From positions 4,960,001-5,024,000 of the forward strand of contig NZ_CP080521.1 of assembly GCF_019468565.1 (NCBI RefSeq): a stretch of 64,000 nucleotides of DNA, written 5' to 3'. Below the pieces are notes generated by a model. That model made no database searches. It had not been told where the DNA came from and saw only the letters and a program-made list of their open reading frames with translations. The stretch is from Pseudonocardia sp. DSM 110487 (GTDB taxonomy: Bacteria > Actinomycetota > Actinomycetes > Mycobacteriales > Pseudonocardiaceae). How positions within the stretch are numbered: the stretch's first letter is position 1; each line of letters opens with the position of its first letter. This document shows, one piece after another, positions 1 through 8,947 of the stretch. The translations under genes were made by a program, and so were the position numbers.

Positions 1-569
1 GCGGCCGTCAGCAGGTCGTTCCAGTTCGCGGGCTGCCAGTCGGCGGGCAGGCCGGCCTTGGCGAGGATCTCCTTGTTGAACCAGACGCCCCGGGTGTCGG
101 TCCCGGTCGGGATGCCGTACGTCTTGCCGTCGAGGGCCCGGCCCGCGTTCTTGGCGGTGTCCTCGAAGTTGGTCCAGTCCGGCCACGCGGCGATGTAGTC
201 GTCGAGCGGGCGCAGGTAGCCGGCCTCGATGTCGGAGTTGATGAGGAAGGTGTCCTCGTAGACCAGGTCGGGCGACGTGCGCGGCGAGCGCATCTGCAGC
301 TGCAGCTTCGTGGGGTAGTCGTCGTTCGAGGCGATGATGGGCTGCAGGTCGATGGTGGTGCCCGGACGGGCCTGCTCGAACTCGGCCTTGGCCGCCTTGA
401 GGAAGTTCTCCTGCACGTGGTCGTCGCCGAACTGGCGGAAGGTGACGGTCACGGTCGACGCGTCAGCCTCGTCCCCACCGCCGCACGCGGCGAGGGTCAC
501 CGCCATGAGTCCCGCCGCGGCGAGCGCGCCCGCCCTCCGCCATCGCTGCCCTGCACTCGTTCCCAGCAC
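1..569 (-). CDS. ABC transporter sugar-binding lipoprotein, 3' part outside window
   Basis: N-terminal 189 codons of a family 1 extracellular solute-binding protein, the lipid-anchored receptor of a carbohydrate ABC importer; the rest lies beyond the left edge. GTG is taken as the start because GGAGG lies seven bases upstream. The product begins with an Arg-rich stretch, a hydrophobic segment and a lipobox (LAAC, Cys at about residue 29), then a Gly/Asp linker and a mature domain beginning VTVTFRQFGDD. The gene starts 44 bases after the alpha-mannosidase stop on the same strand, so the two are probably cotranscribed, with permease genes expected further left. A mannoside or other glycan fragment is a plausible ligand from context only. 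Confidence 0.85.
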   Translation of the reverse strand, partial: MLGTSAGQRWRRAGALAAAGLMAVTLAACGGGDEADASTVTVTFRQFGDDHVQENFLKAAKAEFEQARPGTTIDLQPIIASNDDYPTKLQLQMRSPRTSPDLVYEDTFLINSDIEAGYLRPLDDYIAAWPDWTNFEDTAKNAGRALDGKTYGIPTGTDTRGVWFNKEILAKAGLPADWQPANWNDLLTA

Positions 570-613
570 TGCGCTACCTCCGTCTTCCCGCCGTTGGTGA
601 AGTCGTCCGGGCG

Positions 614-3600
614 TCACTGCTGATCCCCGCCCGGGAGGGAGAACCTCAGGGTTACGACCTGGAACGGTCGCACGGTGAGCTCGAGCGTGTCGCCGTCGAG
701 CGGGATATCGCCCGCGAGCGGCCGCTCGAGCAGGTCGGTCTCGGTGCAGGTGGTGGCGGCGAAGCCGAGCGCCAGCCGCACGGTCGCCCGCGCGCCGAGG
801 GCCTCGTACAGGCGCACGACCACGTCGCCCGACCCGTCGTCGGCGAGCTTCACCGCCGAGATCACGACGCCGTCGCGATCCGTGCGCACGAGCGGTTCCA
901 CGTCGGCATCGCCCGGCACGCGCCGCTCGCGCAGGTTGATCCGGTAGCCCTCGCGCGTGGCGTCGGTGAGGTCGGCGCCCGGGACGAGCGCGAAACGCAT
1001 CCGGTGCACGCCCTGGTCGGTCTCCGGGTCCGGGAACCGCGGCGCGCGCAACAGCGACAGGCGCACGGTGGTGGTCGTGCCGCCGTCGCGACGCACGGTG
1101 CGGGTGACGTCGTGGCCGTAGGTCGAGTCGTTCACCAGCGCGACGCCGAAGCCGGGCTCGGTGACGTGCAGGTACCGGTGCGCGCAGATCTCGTACTTGG
1201 CGGCCTCCCAGCTCGTGTTGGTGTCGGTCGCCCGGTACACGTAGCCGAACTGGGTCTCCGCCGCCGAGCGCTCCGCGCGCACGTCGAGCGGGAACGCCGC
1301 CTTGAGGAACGTCTCGGTCTCGTGCCAGTCGACGTCGGTGGCGATGTCGACGCGGCAGGCCCCCGGAGGCAGGGAGATCACCTGCGTCACCCGGGAGCGG
1401 CCGAACGCCCTGACCACGCGCACGGCCGCATCCGCCACGGGCTCCACGGCCTCGACGTCGGTCAGGTCGGTGACGGTGCGGCGGTACGCGTGGTCGACGT
1501 CCCACGCGTCGTACTTCGCGGGCAGGTCGGGGTGCAGCTGCAACAGGTTGGCCGGGCTGCCGGGGGCGATGGCCTCCCGCCCGGTCGCCAGGTCGACGAC
1601 GGACACGAGCAGCCCGCGCGCATCGACGACGGCCCGGACGAGGCCGTTGTCCAGCACGTAGCCGCCGTCCGCCGCGCTGCGGGTGGCGGGCGCGGGTGCG
1701 TGCGGCACGCGGATCGCCCCGCGGGCGGGAACCCCGCCGCGCGCATGCGGGGCCGCGTTGAACACGACCTCGCCGCCGGACGCCCGGCCTGGTTCCGGGT
1801 CCCCGGCGAGCGCCCGCTGCGCTGCGGTGATGATCGCCTCGAGCTCGGCGGTCAGTCGCGCGTAGGTCTCGCGGCTCTCGCGGTGCACCCACGCGATCGA
1901 CGAGCCGGGCAGGATGTCGTGGAACTGGTGCAGCAGGACCGACTTCCAGATGCGGTCCAGGTCCTCGTAGGGGTACGGGTGCCCGGCGCGCACGGCGGCC
2001 GTGGCCGCCCACAGCTCGGCCTCGTACAGCAGGTGCTCGCTGCGGCGGTTGCCCTGCTTGTTCCCGGCCTGGCTGGTGTAGGTGCCGCGGTGGGTCTCCA
2101 GGTAGAGCTCCCCGACCCACACCGGTGGCTGCGGGTAGTCCGCGTATGCCTTCGCGAAGAACCGGGCGGGCGTCTCGACCTCGACCCGCGCCGATCCCTC
2201 CAGGTCGCGCAACCGCGCGGCCCGCGCGAGCATCTCGCGGGTGGGCCCGCCGCCGCCGTCGCCGTGGCCGAACGGCACGAGCGAGCGGTTGGCCACGCCC
2301 TTGTCGGAGAAGTTGCGCACCAGGTGGGCCATCTCGGCGCCCGAGAGGGTCGCGTTGTAGGTGTCCACCGGCGGGAAGTGGGTGAAGACGCGGGTGCCGT
2401 CGAGGCCTTCCCACCAGAACGTGTGGTGCGGGAATCGGTTGAACTGGCTCCACGAGATCTTCTGCGTGAGGAACCAGCGGGAGCCCGACAGGCGCACGAG
2501 CTGGGGGAGTGCTGCGGTGTAGCCGAAGGAGTCGGGCAGCCACACCTCCTCGGTCTCCACGCCGAGCTTGTCGAGGAAGAACCGCTTGCCGTGCACGAGC
2601 TGGCGGGCCAGCGCCTCCCCGCTCGGCATGTTGGTGTCTGACTCCACCCACATGCCGCCGACCGGCACCAGCTGGCCGTCGGCGACCTTCTTGCGCATCC
2701 GCTCCCACACGTCGGGGCGGTGCTCTTCCATCCACGCCCACTGCTGTGCCGACGACATCGCGAAGACGAAGTCCTCGTCGTCGTCCATGAGCGTCAGGAC
2801 GTTGGACGCCGTGCGTGCCACCTTGCGGACGGTCTCGCGCAGCGGCCACAGCCACGCGGAGTCGATGTGGGCGTGCCCGATGGCGCTCACCCGGTGGGCG
2901 CTCGCGGCGGCGGGGACGGCGAGGGCGGGCGCGAGCGCCGCCCGGACCGCGGCCGCGCTGCCGGGGACGTCCTGGAGGTCAAGGGCGTCGAAGGCGTGCT
3001 GGAGAGCGCGCAGGATGTTCCAGCGTCGCGGGTCGTCCACGGACAGCTCGTGCATGAGCTCGCCGAGCACCTCGACGTCCTGCACGAGCTCCCACACCTG
3101 CTCGTCGAACACCGCGAGGACGACGCTGCGCACGTGGTAGAGCGGGTCCCGGCCGGCCGTGCCGACCTCGCCCAGCGGCGTGCCCACGCCCTCGACGAGC
3201 GGGTTGGCCGCGGCCTCGACGTAGAGGTCGACGGGCTCCCCGCCCTCGGCGCGATCGGCGATGCGCAGCCATGTGTTCGTCGGGTTGAGGCCCTTGAGAG
3301 CCGTGCCGTCGGCGCGGTGGACGAGCGCCTCGGCGGAGAAGCCGGGGCGGTCGGTCGCGAAGCCGAGATCGATCACGGCCTCCACCGGGCGACCGGCCCA
3401 TGCAGCCGGGACCGATCCGGTGAGGTGGAACCAGCTCGTGCCCCATGCCGGGCCCCACGCCTCGCCGGCCGGCGCAGGGCGGTAGGCCGCCTGCAGCGCC
3501 TCGCCGACCGCGACCGGCTCGCCAGGGGCGTGCCAGACCTCGACCGTGAGGGGGACGTCCGCGCCGTGCACCGCGGGTCGCAGCCGCTCGCGCAGGATGC

Positions 3601-3640
3601 GCTCGATGCGCCGCTCGATCAGGACACGGTCGTCGTGCAT
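614..3640 (-). CDS. alpha-mannosidase, glycoside hydrolase family 38
   Basis: About 1008 residues, full length for bacterial class II alpha-mannosidases, with no signal peptide, so probably cytoplasmic. The GH38 catalytic domain shows GHAHIDSAWLWP (zinc ligands His-258 and Asp-260) and WLPDSFGY, whose Asp-370 matches the family nucleophile. HQFHDILPGSS follows further on, then the usual beta-rich C-terminal half. The ATG at 3640 is preferred over a more upstream in-frame codon because GAGGAG precedes it and the upstream codons run into the divergent regulator's promoter. It would hydrolyse mannosides brought in by the ABC importer whose binding protein follows it. The divergent GntR/LacI-type gene is the likely regulator. 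Confidence 0.93.
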   Translation of the reverse strand: MHDDRVLIERRIERILRERLRPAVHGADVPLTVEVWHAPGEPVAVGEALQAAYRPAPAGEAWGPAWGTSWFHLTGSVPAAWAGRPVEAVIDLGFATDRPGFSAEALVHRADGTALKGLNPTNTWLRIADRAEGGEPVDLYVEAAANPLVEGVGTPLGEVGTAGRDPLYHVRSVVLAVFDEQVWELVQDVEVLGELMHELSVDDPRRWNILRALQHAFDALDLQDVPGSAAAVRAALAPALAVPAAASAHRVSAIGHAHIDSAWLWPLRETVRKVARTASNVLTLMDDDEDFVFAMSSAQQWAWMEEHRPDVWERMRKKVADGQLVPVGGMWVESDTNMPSGEALARQLVHGKRFFLDKLGVETEEVWLPDSFGYTAALPQLVRLSGSRWFLTQKISWSQFNRFPHHTFWWEGLDGTRVFTHFPPVDTYNATLSGAEMAHLVRNFSDKGVANRSLVPFGHGDGGGGPTREMLARAARLRDLEGSARVEVETPARFFAKAYADYPQPPVWVGELYLETHRGTYTSQAGNKQGNRRSEHLLYEAELWAATAAVRAGHPYPYEDLDRIWKSVLLHQFHDILPGSSIAWVHRESRETYARLTAELEAIITAAQRALAGDPEPGRASGGEVVFNAAPHARGGVPARGAIRVPHAPAPATRSAADGGYVLDNGLVRAVVDARGLLVSVVDLATGREAIAPGSPANLLQLHPDLPAKYDAWDVDHAYRRTVTDLTDVEAVEPVADAAVRVVRAFGRSRVTQVISLPPGACRVDIATDVDWHETETFLKAAFPLDVRAERSAAETQFGYVYRATDTNTSWEAAKYEICAHRYLHVTEPGFGVALVNDSTYGHDVTRTVRRDGGTTTTVRLSLLRAPRFPDPETDQGVHRMRFALVPGADLTDATREGYRINLRERRVPGDADVEPLVRTDRDGVVISAVKLADDGSGDVVVRLYEALGARATVRLALGFAATTCTETDLLERPLAGDIPLDGDTLELTVRPFQVVTLRFSLPGGDQQ

Positions 3641-3696
3641 GCAGTGACTCCTCGGCGAGCCTTTAGTCCATCGTTTGGAGCAAGAACCTAGATTCA

Positions 3697-3710
3697 ACGC
3701 TTTAATGCGT
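3697..3710. promoter_or_regulatory. candidate operator between mannosidase and regulator genes
   Basis: ACGCTTTAATGCGT is a dyad (6 of 7 pairs) in the AT-richer spacer between the divergent mannosidase and GntR/LacI-type genes. Its position suits a site for the adjacent regulator, but it occurs once in the window and has no second copy to support it. Confidence 0.35.
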
Positions 3711-3761
3711 CAATACTGTGGCGCAACCGGGTCGACGGGGACGAGGAGGACGTGCACTCCG

Positions 3762-4898
3762 ATGGCATCTGGGACGGACGGGCCGCCTTCGGGCGTCGCG
3801 TTGTTCGCGTGGGTCAAGCAGGAGCTGCTCGACTCCATCGGGCGTGGAGAGTTCTCCTCCGACGAGCCGTTCATCACGCAGCGCGAGATCGTCGAACGCT
3901 TCGGGGTGTCCACGACCACCGCCGTCCGGGCGCTGAACGAGCTGGTGGCGGACGGTGTGGTGGTCCGGCGTCGCGGCCGTGGGACGTTCGTCGCGGAGCG
4001 CGCCACCGCCCGCCGGGAGACCGCGTCCGGCACCCCCGTGCTCGCCTACGTCAGCCCGGACCGGCGAGCCGGCATGCACGATGCGGAGCTGCTCTCGGGC
4101 CTCTCCGTCGAGGCTGCCGCGCTGGGTTACCAGCTCACGGTCGCGCACACCCGTAGCCGGGCCCACGAGGAGCAGGTCCTGCGCGCGATCGCGGCCGGTT
4201 GGGCGCAGGCGGTGGTGCTCTTCGCGCACGACCGGTCCAGCGCGGCGGGGGTGGTGGAGGAGCTGCAACGCGCAGGCGTGGTGACGGTGCTCGTCGACCG
4301 GTACCTGCCCGGCGTCCCCACCGACTCGGTCCTCTTCGACGACTTCGCCGTCGGCTACGACGTGACCACCGCGATGATCGACCGGGGGCACCGCTCCATG
4401 GCGGTGCTGTGGAGCGAGACGGAGGTGACGAGCGTGCGGGACCGGCTCGCGGGCCACCGCCGCGCGCTGCGCGACCGCGGGTTGCCCGAGCTGCCCGAGC
4501 GGTCGGCCCTGCTCCCCTTCTCGCGCCTCGATCCCCCTGGCCGGCAGCGCCGGTTGCGCGCACTGCTCGCGTCCGGCGAACCGCTCACGGCCCTGCTGTT
4601 CGGCAACGCACCCACGCTCGCGATCGCCGTGTCGGACCTACTGGCCATGGACGTCGACGTACCGGGCTCGATGGAGCTGGCGAGCATGGACCAGTCCAGC
4701 CCGGACGGCGTCGGGCCGCTCTCGGTGGTCTCGGCGCGGTTGCCGGTCCGGGAGATGGGGCGGCGGGCCGCGCGGCTGGTGCACGAGCGCCTCGAGGTCG
4801 CAGGCGGTCCGGCCCGCCACGTGGTGCTGCCGGCCGAGGTGCAGGTGGCGGCGCCGGGGCGCAAGACGCTCGTCGTCAGTGCCACACCACCCGGCTGA
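3762..4898 (+). CDS. GntR-type HTH regulator with LacI-type sugar-sensing domain
   Basis: About 378 residues. An N-terminal winged helix (ITQREIVERFGVSTTTAVRALNELVADGVVVRRRGRGTFVAE) of GntR type is fused to a periplasmic-binding-protein-like effector domain, the arrangement found in AraR-type regulators. Segments such as GHRSMAVLWSE and LASMDQSSPDGVGPLSVV are typical of the sensor half. The ATG at 3762 is chosen because the HTH begins soon after it and GAGGAGG lies about 12 bases upstream; an upstream in-frame ATG would place extra residues inside the shared promoter. It is divergent from the mannosidase and sugar-transport genes, which it probably represses until a sugar ligand appears. Confidence 0.85.
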   Translation: MASGTDGPPSGVALFAWVKQELLDSIGRGEFSSDEPFITQREIVERFGVSTTTAVRALNELVADGVVVRRRGRGTFVAERATARRETASGTPVLAYVSPDRRAGMHDAELLSGLSVEAAALGYQLTVAHTRSRAHEEQVLRAIAAGWAQAVVLFAHDRSSAAGVVEELQRAGVVTVLVDRYLPGVPTDSVLFDDFAVGYDVTTAMIDRGHRSMAVLWSETEVTSVRDRLAGHRRALRDRGLPELPERSALLPFSRLDPPGRQRRLRALLASGEPLTALLFGNAPTLAIAVSDLLAMDVDVPGSMELASMDQSSPDGVGPLSVVSARLPVREMGRRAARLVHERLEVAGGPARHVVLPAEVQVAAPGRKTLVVSATPPG

Positions 4899-4928
4899 CG
4901 TCGTGAAGCTCCGCTCCGGGCGACGGCG

Positions 4929-5777
4929 TCATGGCAGAAGGTCGTCGCGGGCGAGCAGCGGTGCGACCGCCTCGCGCATCACGGCGGTGGGGTCGGCGAG
5001 GCCGGTCCACCGGACCCACGCCGTCGCCGCCTGCGCGACGAGCATGCGGTCGCCGTTCGCGGCGTGCATGCCGCGGGCGCGGGCGCGGCGCACCAGCTCG
5101 GTCTCGGCCGGGATGTAGACGACGTCGAACACGGCGGCGGACGGGTTGAGCAGCTCGACGTCCACGACCGGGCCCGGCGACAGCATGCCGACCGAGGTCG
5201 CGTTCACGAAGACGTCCGCCGCGGCGAGCCGCTTCTCGACCGCGGGCTCCCCGAGCGCGAGGGGTTCGATCGAGGCGATGTCGGCGAACTCCTCGGCCAG
5301 CCGCCGCGGCATGGCAACGTCCAGGTCGAGCACGGTGAGGTTGCCGACCTGGGCGGTCGCGAGCCCGTACGCCACGGCGTGGCCCACCCCGCCGGAGCCG
5401 GCGACCACGACCGAGCGCCCGGCCAGGTCGCCCGGGTGGCACGAGCGCAAGCCGGCCAGGAATCCCAGGACGTCGGTGTTGAAGCCGACGAGCCGACCGT
5501 CCGCGTCGGCGACGACGCTGTTGACCGCGCCGATGCGCCGGGCGTCCGCTTCGACCTCGTCGAGCAGGCCCATCACGCGCTGCTTGTGCGGGGCGGTGAT
5601 CTGGAAGCCCATCCAGCCGTCGCGCCGGGCCTCATCCACCTGGGCGACGAGCCCCGCCTCGTCGACCTCGCGCAGCTCGTACCGGGCGTCGACCCCGGTG
5701 GCGGCGAACGCGGCGTTGTGCATCACGACCGAGTGCTGCCTGCGCAGGGGGTTGCCGAAGAGGGCGACTGTTCTCAT
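4929..5777 (-). CDS. shikimate/quinate dehydrogenase-like protein
   Basis: 282 residues, the usual size of the AroE family. The N-terminal substrate domain contains HSVVMHN, ITAPHK (catalytic-type Lys-65) and FNTD (Asp-102). The NAD(P) domain contains VAGSGGVGHAVAYGLA, and VNATSVGM follows. AGGA precedes the ATG. The gene is last in the four-gene minus-strand run that starts with the SDR at 8900, so it is more likely catabolic (oxidising a shikimate- or quinate-like cyclic hydroxy acid) than the housekeeping aroE. The glycine-rich loop alone does not settle NAD versus NADP preference. Substrate is inferred only from family membership. Confidence 0.85.
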   Translation of the reverse strand: MRTVALFGNPLRRQHSVVMHNAAFAATGVDARYELREVDEAGLVAQVDEARRDGWMGFQITAPHKQRVMGLLDEVEADARRIGAVNSVVADADGRLVGFNTDVLGFLAGLRSCHPGDLAGRSVVVAGSGGVGHAVAYGLATAQVGNLTVLDLDVAMPRRLAEEFADIASIEPLALGEPAVEKRLAAADVFVNATSVGMLSPGPVVDVELLNPSAAVFDVVYIPAETELVRRARARGMHAANGDRMLVAQAATAWVRWTGLADPTAVMREAVAPLLARDDLLP

Positions 5778-5800
5778 CTGTCCGTCCTGGATCTCGTGGT

Positions 5801-6574
5801 TCAGCGACCGGTGAACCGGGGGGTCCGCTTGCCGAGGAACGCCCGTGCGCCCTCGAGGACGTCGTCGGTGGCGAACACGACCTCGGACCCGTCCGTCTCG
5901 AGCGCCAACCCCTCGTCGAGGGTGGTCTCGGTGGCGGCGTCGAGCAGTTTCTTCGCGATGCGCACGGCCACCGGGCCGCGCTCGGCGAGCGTGGCCGCCA
6001 TCTCCCGCGCGGCCGCCACGGCCCCGCCGGGGTCGACGACCCGCGTGACGAGCCCGAACGACAGTGCCGTGGCGGCATCGAGGGGCTCTCCGAGCAGGAT
6101 GATCTCCTTGGCCCGTGCCGGGCCGACGATGCGGGGGAGCCGCTGGGTGCCGCCGCTGCCGGGGGTGACGCCGAGCTTCAGCTCCGGCATGCCGAGCTTG
6201 GACCGGGTGGTGGCGATGCGGAAGTCGCAGCACAGCGCGAGCTCGAGCCCGCCGCCGAGGGCGTGGCCCTCGATCGCCGCGATCGTGGGTACCGGCAGCT
6301 GCGCGAGCTGGCGGTAGACCAGCTTCTCCAGCAGGAGCTTGCCCTCGGCGGCGCGTCCGTGCAGCGACTCGAACTCCCCGATGTCCGAACCGGCGCAGAA
6401 CGCCCGCCCACCGGCGCCGGACACGACCACCGCGCGGACCTCCTCGTCCGCCGCGATCCTCCGCAGCGCCGAGCGCAGCTGGGCCGTCAGCTCGGTCGTG
6501 ACGACGTTCATCGGCGGGTTGTCCAGGACGATCTCGGCGCAGGCGCCACGGGTCAGGTGCACCAGCTCGGTCAC
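5801..6574 (-). CDS. enoyl-CoA hydratase/isomerase family protein
   Basis: 257 residues of the crotonase fold. GGGLELAL supplies Glu-111 and GMPELKLG supplies Glu-131, the two acidic residues that add water across enoyl-CoA in true hydratases; the oxyanion-hole region GRAFCAGSD is also present. The GTG start overlaps the stop of the CoA-transferase by four bases (GTGA), indicating translational coupling. With the CoA-transferase upstream and an SDR at the head of the operon, it probably hydrates or processes a CoA-activated catabolic intermediate. The acyl chain is unknown. Confidence 0.9.
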   Translation of the reverse strand: MTELVHLTRGACAEIVLDNPPMNVVTTELTAQLRSALRRIAADEEVRAVVVSGAGGRAFCAGSDIGEFESLHGRAAEGKLLLEKLVYRQLAQLPVPTIAAIEGHALGGGLELALCCDFRIATTRSKLGMPELKLGVTPGSGGTQRLPRIVGPARAKEIILLGEPLDAATALSFGLVTRVVDPGGAVAAAREMAATLAERGPVAVRIAKKLLDAATETTLDEGLALETDGSEVVFATDDVLEGARAFLGKRTPRFTGR

Positions 6575-8133
6575 GGCGTGGCCCCCGCGAAATCGGCGGC
6601 CAGCCCCATCGGCCCGGCCGCGAACAGCCGCGGATCCATCACCGCGAGCGACGCGCTCACGGCGGGCTTCAGGTCCATGTGGGCCAAGACGTCCCGCTCG
6701 ACGTCGATGCCGGGGGCCACCTCGATCAGCTCCAGGCCGTCGGGGGTCAGCTCGAAGACGGCCCGCTCGGTCACGTAGCGCACCGACTGGCCCTTCCGGA
6801 CCGCCAGCTCGCCGTTGAAGCTGATCTCGGTGACCGCGTCGACGAACTTGCGGTTGCGCCCCTCCCGCACGATGGTCAGTACGCCGTCGTCGACGGACAC
6901 CTGCAGGCCACCCGCCGTGAACGTGCCCACGAAGCAGAGCCGCTTCGTGCGGGTGCTGATGTTGATGAAGCCGCCCGGCCCGCGGGGGTGCTCGTCGAAG
7001 GCGTGCACGTTCACGTTGCCGGCGCGGTCGACCTGAGCGAACGACAGGCTGGCGATGTCCAGCCCGCCGCCGTCGTAGAAGTCGAACATCGACGGCTGCT
7101 CGAGCCGCGCCTGGTAGCCGTACCCGGCGCCGCCATCCGCGCCGAACGCGGGGACGCCGCCGAAGATCCCCTGCTCCACGGTCAGCGTCAGCGCTCCGGC
7201 CACCCCTTCCTCGGCCGCGATCGAGCCGATCTGCTGGGAGATGCCGAAGCCGAGGTTGCAGATGTCGCCGCGGCGGAACTCCAGCAGCGAGCGGCGTGCG
7301 ATGACCTTGCGGACGTCCAGCGGAGTCCGCGCCAGCCCGGTCGAGGGCGCCCGCAGCTCGCCGGAGTAGTACGGCGAGTACCGGGTGGCGTAGGTCTGGC
7401 GTTGCGCGGCGTCGACGTAGACGAGGTCGACCAGTGCGCCGGGGATGCGGACGTCGCGCGGGCGCAGCGACCCGCGGGCGGCCATGCGCTCGACCTGGAC
7501 GATCACCCGGCCGCCGTTGTTGTGCGCCGCCATGGCGAGCGCCAGCGAGTCGCCGAGGATCGGCTCGTGCTCGAACGTCAGGTTGCCGTCCTCGTCGGCT
7601 GTGGTCGCGCGGATGACGGCGACGTCGATCGGCGGCGGGTGGTAGAGCAGCCACTCCCGCCCGGCCAGCTCGACGACCTCGACGATGTCCTCGGTCGTGC
7701 GGTCGTTCTGCCGTCCCCCGGTCTGGCGCGGGTCGACGTACGTGCCCAGCCCGACGTGCGTCACGTGGCCGGGCCGGCCCGCCGCCATGTCGCGGCACAG
7801 CCCGGACAGGACGCCCTGGGGCAGCGAGTAGGCCTCGAGGGCGCCCGCGCGGACGAGGGCACCGAGGCGCGGCTCGTTGCCGATGTTGCTGCCGATGGTG
7901 CGTCGGGCGAGCCCGGGCAGCGCCAGCTGGGAGAACCCGACGTCGCCGAAGTCCCCGATCCCGACGACGCGCACCGTGGTCAGGTCGCGAGGTCGGCCTA
8001 CGCGCTCGAACGTCGCCGCCAGCTCGTCGATGAAGGCCTGCGGGACGCCGTGGCCGGCGCCGGAGCCGCCGACCCAGACGGCCGCGCCGTCCTGGACGAG
8101 CGCCACGGCGTCCTCGACGGTGCCGATCATCAT
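6571..8133 (-). CDS. acyl-CoA:carboxylate CoA-transferase, alpha and beta domains fused
   Basis: 520 residues, the length of single-chain YdiF-like acetate/3-ketoacid CoA-transferases in which both half-subunits are joined. The N-terminal half has VWVGGSGAGHGVPQ. The C-terminal half has the active-site motif TVEQGIFGG, with Glu-320 as the residue expected to form the glutamyl-CoA thioester. It moves CoA from a donor acyl-CoA to an organic acid. The ATG at 8133 overlaps the SDR stop (ATGA), and the hydratase start overlaps its own stop, so the middle of this operon is tightly coupled. A second in-frame ATG lies one codon later. The substrate is not evident from sequence. Confidence 0.9.
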   Translation of the reverse strand: MMIGTVEDAVALVQDGAAVWVGGSGAGHGVPQAFIDELAATFERVGRPRDLTTVRVVGIGDFGDVGFSQLALPGLARRTIGSNIGNEPRLGALVRAGALEAYSLPQGVLSGLCRDMAAGRPGHVTHVGLGTYVDPRQTGGRQNDRTTEDIVEVVELAGREWLLYHPPPIDVAVIRATTADEDGNLTFEHEPILGDSLALAMAAHNNGGRVIVQVERMAARGSLRPRDVRIPGALVDLVYVDAAQRQTYATRYSPYYSGELRAPSTGLARTPLDVRKVIARRSLLEFRRGDICNLGFGISQQIGSIAAEEGVAGALTLTVEQGIFGGVPAFGADGGAGYGYQARLEQPSMFDFYDGGGLDIASLSFAQVDRAGNVNVHAFDEHPRGPGGFINISTRTKRLCFVGTFTAGGLQVSVDDGVLTIVREGRNRKFVDAVTEISFNGELAVRKGQSVRYVTERAVFELTPDGLELIEVAPGIDVERDVLAHMDLKPAVSASLAVMDPRLFAAGPMGLAADFAGATP

Positions 8134-8900
8134 GGCATCAGCCCGCCGCTGTTGGGGTTGAGTGTTTGCCCGAGCAGCAGCGACGACGCGTCCGACAGCA
8201 GGAACACGACGCAGTCGGCGACCTCGTCGGGCTCGCCGAAGCGCCCCAGCGGGAGCTCGGCCATCCGCCTGCGGCCGACCTCGCCCTCCATGACGGTGCG
8301 GCCCATGTCGGTGTTGGTGACGCCGGGAGCCACGCAGTTGGCCCGGATGCCGCGCTGGCCGAACTCCCGGGAGATCGACTTCGCGAGCGCGACCAGGCCC
8401 GCCTTGGCGCTCGCGTAGTGGGCAACCCCCGGCCAGCCGACGAGCCCGAGCCGGGACGCGATGTTGACGATCGTGCCGCCGCCGCGCGCGAGCATGCCGG
8501 GAAGGACGGCCTGGCTGGCGTGGAACGCGCTGGTCAGGTTGGTCGTGATGACCCGATCCCACTCCTCGGGCGCCATCTCGAGGAACGGTGACGTCGGCAT
8601 GATCCCGGCGTTGTTGACCAGGCCGTCGAGGCGCCCGAACCGCTTTTCCGTGTCCCGGACGAAGGAGAAGATCTGCTCCCGGTCGGTGACGTCGCATGCG
8701 AACGTCTCGGCCTCGTGGCCGTACCCGCGCACCAGGTCCGCGACCGCCTTCGCGCCCGTCTCGCTGTCGCGGTAGGCCAGCGCGACGCGCGCCCCCTTCG
8801 CCGCGGCGGCCAGTGCGACGGCGCGGCCGATCCCTCTCCCGCCCCCGGTCACCGCGATGACGCGGCCGCTGAGCGAGCCCGTCAGATCCCGTTCGGCCAT
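8130..8900 (-). CDS. short-chain dehydrogenase/reductase, FabG-like
   Basis: 256 residues with all classical SDR marks: cofactor loop TGGGRGIG, NNAG, Ser-149 and the YxxxK pair Tyr-162/Lys-166. It is the first gene of the minus-strand operon with the CoA-transferase, hydratase and shikimate-dehydrogenase-like genes. Its start lies 10 bases from a LacI-type palindrome at 8911-8924, so its promoter is probably shared with the divergent amidohydrolase and controlled by the LacI protein at 11990-13015. It probably oxidises a secondary alcohol in the pathway; NAD versus NADP use cannot be judged with confidence. Confidence 0.9.
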   Translation of the reverse strand: MAERDLTGSLSGRVIAVTGGGRGIGRAVALAAAAKGARVALAYRDSETGAKAVADLVRGYGHEAETFACDVTDREQIFSFVRDTEKRFGRLDGLVNNAGIMPTSPFLEMAPEEWDRVITTNLTSAFHASQAVLPGMLARGGGTIVNIASRLGLVGWPGVAHYASAKAGLVALAKSISREFGQRGIRANCVAPGVTNTDMGRTVMEGEVGRRRMAELPLGRFGEPDEVADCVVFLLSDASSLLLGQTLNPNSGGLMP

Positions 8901-8910
8901 GCCACTCCTC

Positions 8911-8924
8911 TGTAAGCGCTTTCA
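8911..8924. promoter_or_regulatory. LacI-type operator, copy 1
   Basis: TGTAAGCGCTTTCA, a palindrome with core AAGCGCTT in the 47-base spacer between the divergent SDR and amidohydrolase genes. It matches three other copies in the island and resembles operators of the LacI/GalR family. Binding here could shut both operons. Confidence 0.8.
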
Positions 8925-8947
8925 ATTTCTGCGTATGCTCGCACACC

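Noticed and set aside
1004..2641. 545-codon plus-strand open frame within the mannosidase region
   Set aside because: The opposite strand encodes a full GH38 enzyme with catalytic motifs; this frame shows none.
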